Shown in pieces: positions 6,697-9,561 of a DNA stretch of 9,561 nucleotides. The position numbers were made by a program, and so were the translations under genes. The notes below the pieces were generated by a model, which ran no database searches, was not told where the DNA came from, and saw nothing but the letters and a program-made list of their open reading frames with translations. Source of the DNA: an uncultured Bacteroidota bacterium (GTDB taxonomy: Bacteria; Bacteroidota; Bacteroidia; B-17B0; Aurantibacillaceae); NCBI GenBank assembly GCA_903923915.1, contig CAIXZI010000159.1, forward strand, positions 1 through 9,561, given 5' to 3'. The stretch's first letter is position 1. Each line of letters starts with the position of its first letter.

Positions 6697-7662
6697 ATGG
6701 AATTGAAACCCGAAATAATTGAAAAAATAAAATTACTGGACGCAAAGTACGCTTCTATGGGGCAAGATTTAAACTCTTACTTAGAAGGTTTGTTGCACGC
6801 CGATTTTTTAACCTACTGGAATTACATACATTTAGATACCTTGCTTTCTTTGCAAAGTCCGTTAACTAAAATACCTGATGAAGAAATTTTTATCATGTAT
6901 CATCAAATTACTGAACTGTATTTTAAACTTTGCATACACGAGTATAAACAAATTTGTAATCATACGGCTTTAACTGCCGATTTTTTACTTGCCCGTGTAA
7001 CCCGCATCAATAGGTACTTTGATGCACTTGTACTTAGTTTTGATATTATGAGCGAAGGTATGGAGAAAGAACAATTCTTGAAATTTAGAATGAGTTTATT
7101 GCCTGCCAGTGGTTTTCAAAGCGCACAGTATAGAATGATTGAGGTATATACTACGCCTTTCACCAATATTATGCACAAAGATTATCGTGGTAAATTTGCA
7201 GAAGTACCAACAGACGCAGAATTTGAACAAATGTTTGAGCTCATTTACTGGAAAGAAGGCGCTACTGAATTGGCTACTGGTAAAAAAACATTAACCTTAA
7301 AACAGTTTGAAGAAAAATATGCCGAACAAATAATTGCTTTAGCAAAAGAATATAAAAGCAAAAATGTTTGGATGCTCTACAAACAATTGCCTGAAGCTGA
7401 TCAAAAAAACGAGAAATTAGTAGCTGCTTTTAAGCATTTAGACGTAAATGTAAATGTTAATTGGCCTTTAGCGCACTACAAAACAGCTGTGGCATACTTG
7501 CACAAAAATCCGGAAGATATTGCTGCTACAGGCGGTACTAACTGGCAAAAATACTTGCCTCCTCGTTTTCAAAAACGTATATTCTTTCCTGCACTATGGG
7601 CAGATTCCGATAAAGAAGAGTGGGGCAAAACCTGGGTAAAGAAAAATGTGTTTAACCAATAA
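6697..7662 (+). CDS. kynA: Tryptophan 2,3-dioxygenase (Bacteroidota-type)
   Basis: A cytoplasmic heme enzyme that opens the indole ring of L-tryptophan with O2 to give N-formylkynurenine, the first step of kynurenine catabolism. Supporting motifs are YWNYIHLDTLLSLQSP (40-55), IFIMYHQITELYFKL (64-78) with the substrate-side His69, and the substrate-binding block FRMSLLPASGFQSAQYR (130-146). His260 in NWPLAH is the likely proximal heme ligand. It is followed by TGG (278-280), the position of the GTGGSSG loop in well-studied members, which reads ATGGTNW here. The 321-residue length is somewhat longer than classic bacterial forms (about 280-310). No kynureninase or formamidase gene is adjacent. 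The ATG at 6697 is the natural start; the 49-base upstream gap holds only a weak TATATTTA box (6667-6674). porQ follows after 30 bases. Confidence 0.9.
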   Translation: MELKPEIIEKIKLLDAKYASMGQDLNSYLEGLLHADFLTYWNYIHLDTLLSLQSPLTKIPDEEIFIMYHQITELYFKLCIHEYKQICNHTALTADFLLARVTRINRYFDALVLSFDIMSEGMEKEQFLKFRMSLLPASGFQSAQYRMIEVYTTPFTNIMHKDYRGKFAEVPTDAEFEQMFELIYWKEGATELATGKKTLTLKQFEEKYAEQIIALAKEYKSKNVWMLYKQLPEADQKNEKLVAAFKHLDVNVNVNWPLAHYKTAVAYLHKNPEDIAATGGTNWQKYLPPRFQKRIFFPALWADSDKEEWGKTWVKKNVFNQ

Positions 7663-7677
7663 CACAATAATTTTATT

Positions 7678-7685
7678 TATCTTTC
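7678..7685 (+). promoter_or_regulatory. Candidate -7 box (TATCTTTC) for porQ
   Basis: TATCTTTC differs from the TAnnTTTG consensus only at the last base and is nearly the same as the TATCTTTG box before the phospholipase gene. It lies in the 30-base gap between the dioxygenase and porQ, 7 bases before the first possible ATG and 13 before the second. If used, it favours the second ATG (7699) as the true start. No clear -33 element is seen. Confidence 0.4.
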
Positions 7686-7692
7686 GTTTCTA

Positions 7693-8778
7693 ATGCAAAT
7701 GAAAAAAGCCATACTAATTTTTATCTTAGTTATTTCTTTCGGAAAATCCTTTGCGCAAGTGGGTGGTTTAGCATCTTATTCATACTTAAATCTTCCAATA
7801 CCGGCTCGTACTGCAGCTTTAGGGGGTAGTTCCATCGCTTTAAAAGATGATGATATTAATACGGCGTTTCAAAACCCGGCATTGCTTTCTTCTAAAACAA
7901 ATAATGCTTTATCGGGTAGTTATATCAATTTTTTAGGCGCTATAAATTATGGCTACTTAGCCTACGGACATAGTTTTAAAAACATTGGGCATTTTGCCGT
8001 TGGTCTGCAAGATGTTGGTTATGGCAGCATTAGTGAGCGCGATGAGTATGGCAATCAGTTAAGTACATTTAAGGCCAACGATTATAATTTAAGTTTAATG
8101 TACACCTATGATAAAGATTCTTTATTAAGTTACGGTGTTACATTAAAAACTTTATATTCTAAATACGGGCAATACTCTTCTGTTGGTAATGCCTTAGATT
8201 TTGGTATTACATATAATAAAGCATCTAAATTATTTACACTATCTGCTGTTATACAAAATGTTGGTAGAGAATGGAAAACATACACCGTAGGAGGGCCGCA
8301 CGAAAAATTACCGTTTAATATTTTGTTAGGCGCATCTAAAAAATTTAAACATGCTCCTTTTAGGTTTATTTTAACTTACGATTATTTAAATCGTTGGGAT
8401 TTAACTTATACCAACCCAAACAACCCACCGGCAACAGTTGACCCATTTACCAAGGAACCTATTAAACAACATCCACTAAGAAAATTAATGGATAAAGCCG
8501 GTAGGCATTTTATTGTAGCTACCGAAATTGTAATTACTAAAAACTTTTTTATACGTCTTGGCTTTAATTACAAAATGCGTAAAGAACTTTCTTTAACTGA
8601 TAAGCAAGGCATAGCAGGCTTTTCAGGCGGTTTAGGGTTTAAAATTTCTAAATTTCATTTTAGCTATTCCTATTCACAAGTTAGTCCGGTATATTCTATG
8701 AACAGCCTAACGCTTTCTACCAATATAAACTCGTTTGCAAAAGTTGATAAACCTGTTGTTACCCCGGTTACTCCGTAA
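7693..8778 (+). CDS. porQ: PorQ, type IX secretion system outer-membrane protein
   Basis: PorQ is an outer-membrane beta-barrel protein of the type IX secretion system. It works with PorU, PorV and PorZ in processing and attaching cargo at the cell surface. Residues 1-22 are a signal peptide ending KSFAQ before VGGLASYSYLNLP. The mature N-terminus has the PorV/PorQ-type opening LPIPARTAALGGSSIALKDD (34-53), followed by a 'NPALLS' block (61-66) and repeated barrel strands (YGYLAYGHSF, FAVGLQDVGYGSISERDEYG, FIRLGFNYKMRKEL, FHFSYSYSQVSPVYSMNSL). The length of 361 residues is near the family norm. There is no T9SS C-terminal sorting domain, as expected for a machinery component. Two ATGs lie six bases apart (7693 and 7699). 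Both give a working signal peptide, and the nearby -7 box makes 7699 (MKKAILIF) the more likely one. A nuclease gene follows after 11 bases. Confidence 0.87.
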   Translation: MQMKKAILIFILVISFGKSFAQVGGLASYSYLNLPIPARTAALGGSSIALKDDDINTAFQNPALLSSKTNNALSGSYINFLGAINYGYLAYGHSFKNIGHFAVGLQDVGYGSISERDEYGNQLSTFKANDYNLSLMYTYDKDSLLSYGVTLKTLYSKYGQYSSVGNALDFGITYNKASKLFTLSAVIQNVGREWKTYTVGGPHEKLPFNILLGASKKFKHAPFRFILTYDYLNRWDLTYTNPNNPPATVDPFTKEPIKQHPLRKLMDKAGRHFIVATEIVITKNFFIRLGFNYKMRKELSLTDKQGIAGFSGGLGFKISKFHFSYSYSQVSPVYSMNSLTLSTNINSFAKVDKPVVTPVTP

Positions 8779-8789
8779 TTATACTTTTT

Positions 8790-9561
8790 GTGAGCGACAA
8801 ACATATTCTTAGTAAAACTTCTTTTTTAAAATCGGTACAATGCACAAAGGCCTTTTTTCTTTATAAAAATCATTACAACTTAAAAGACCCATTACCAAAA
8901 GAAAAACAAGCTGTTTTTAATCGTGGGCATAAGGTTGGTGTACTTGCACAAAGTTTATTTCCGGGAGGTGTGGATGTTAGTCCAACTCATATATCTAAAT
9001 TTAATGATGCGGTACAAAAAACAAAAGAGTTAATTGAGCAAGGACAAAAAGTTATTTACGAAGCCGCTTTTTTATTTGATGGCGTGCTTGTGGCACTTGA
9101 TATTTTAGTAAATGAAAATGGTAAGTGGTATGCTTACGAAGTTAAAAGTTCTTTAAAAATAAGTGCTGCGTATGTTATGGATGCTGCGCTTCAGTATTAT
9201 GTAATTAGTAACTGTTTGCCTTTAGAAGATTTTTATTTAGTTACCATGAACTCGCAATATGTTTTGCAAGATGAGTTAGATGTGCAAGCTTTGTTTAAAA
9301 TAAAATCCGTAAAAACAGATGCCGAAAAAAATGCTGAGTTTATAAAATACCATATACAGCAGGCAAAAAATGTGTTAGATAAAAACGTGTTGCCTAAAGT
9401 TGATATAGGTGAGAAATGTTTTACGCCCTATCAATGCGATTTTTATGGCACTTGTTGGAAACATGAGCCTACCAATAACATATTTGAATTCTCAGGCATC
9501 TCAAAAAAGCAAGCACAAGTTTGGTTTGAAAAAGGCTTTAAAACAGTGTATTATATTCCGG
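8790..9561 (+). CDS. PD-(D/E)XK (Cas4/RecB-like) nuclease, DUF2779-type, 3' end missing
   Basis: The frame runs open from a GTG at 8790 to the window edge (257 full codons). It looks like the N-terminal nuclease half of a DUF2779-type protein, a family usually near 500 residues. Visible features: an opening LSKTSFLKSVQCTKAFFLY (7-25) with Cys18, a conserved GH pair (46-47), and a RecB-type core with Asp104 (VALDIL) and Glu117-Val-Lys119 in YEVKSS. Gln135-Tyr136 follows at a helix position typical of this fold. Cys210, Cys216 and Cys222 (spacing C-x5-C-x5-C) would join Cys18 in a Cas4/AddB-like four-cysteine iron-sulfur cluster. The GTG is chosen because the frame has a stop at 8748-8750 and no ATG between; the next in-frame ATG (residue 130) would delete the active site. 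The 11-base gap suggests cotranscription with porQ. The biological role is not known to me. No CRISPR array or cas gene is nearby. Confidence 0.82.
   Translation, partial: MSDKHILSKTSFLKSVQCTKAFFLYKNHYNLKDPLPKEKQAVFNRGHKVGVLAQSLFPGGVDVSPTHISKFNDAVQKTKELIEQGQKVIYEAAFLFDGVLVALDILVNENGKWYAYEVKSSLKISAAYVMDAALQYYVISNCLPLEDFYLVTMNSQYVLQDELDVQALFKIKSVKTDAEKNAEFIKYHIQQAKNVLDKNVLPKVDIGEKCFTPYQCDFYGTCWKHEPTNNIFEFSGISKKQAQVWFEKGFKTVYYIP

Noticed and set aside
8790..9561. The Cas4-like nuclease as part of a CRISPR-Cas locus
   Set aside because: No direct-repeat array, Cas1, Cas2 or effector gene is visible in the window. The N-terminal motif and cysteine layout fit the stand-alone DUF2779-type family better.

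Overview
The window looks like a chromosomal segment from a member of the phylum Bacteroidota. It is AT-rich. It encodes proteins confined to that phylum: the type IX secretion (T9SS) and gliding components GldM, GldN and PorQ. Its exported proteins carry the short signal peptides ending in '(F/I/C)AQ' or 'FSQ' that are common there. Several genes are preceded by TAnnTTTG-like -7 promoter boxes in place of a sigma-70 TATAAT. I cannot place it below phylum with confidence.

Layout. Positions 1-2316 hold the 3' end of a gldKLMN-type operon: gldM (its 5' end lies outside the window) followed 14 bases later by gldN. A clear intrinsic terminator closes it at about 2336-2366. A strong TATCTTTG promoter box follows at once and drives a GTG-started patatin phospholipase with a POTRA-like segment and an outer-membrane barrel (2419-4713). 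Its last 11 bases overlap the 3' end of a convergent ribD (5806-4703, minus strand), which encodes the bifunctional riboflavin deaminase/reductase. A 103-base divergent intergenic region separates ribD from a small outer-membrane beta-barrel protein (5910-6647). Three plus-strand genes follow at shrinking spacing: a tryptophan 2,3-dioxygenase (6697-7662), the T9SS protein PorQ (7693-8778), and, 11 bases later, a GTG-started PD-(D/E)XK nuclease with Cas4-like cysteines (8790 to the window end, incomplete).

How the genes fit together. GldM and GldN belong to the T9SS trans-envelope motor and core. PorQ belongs to the outer-membrane shuttle and attachment machinery of the same system. The patatin-barrel protein and the small barrel protein are also envelope proteins. 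RibD and the dioxygenase are housekeeping or catabolic enzymes with no obvious link to secretion, and the nuclease is an unexpected partner for porQ.

I did not find a clearly new multi-gene system. The most interesting signal is a 50-base imperfect palindrome at 4993-5042, inside ribD and in frame. It resembles the dispersed REP-like palindromes of Bacteroidota genomes and appears to have added about 17 residues to the enzyme without breaking it.
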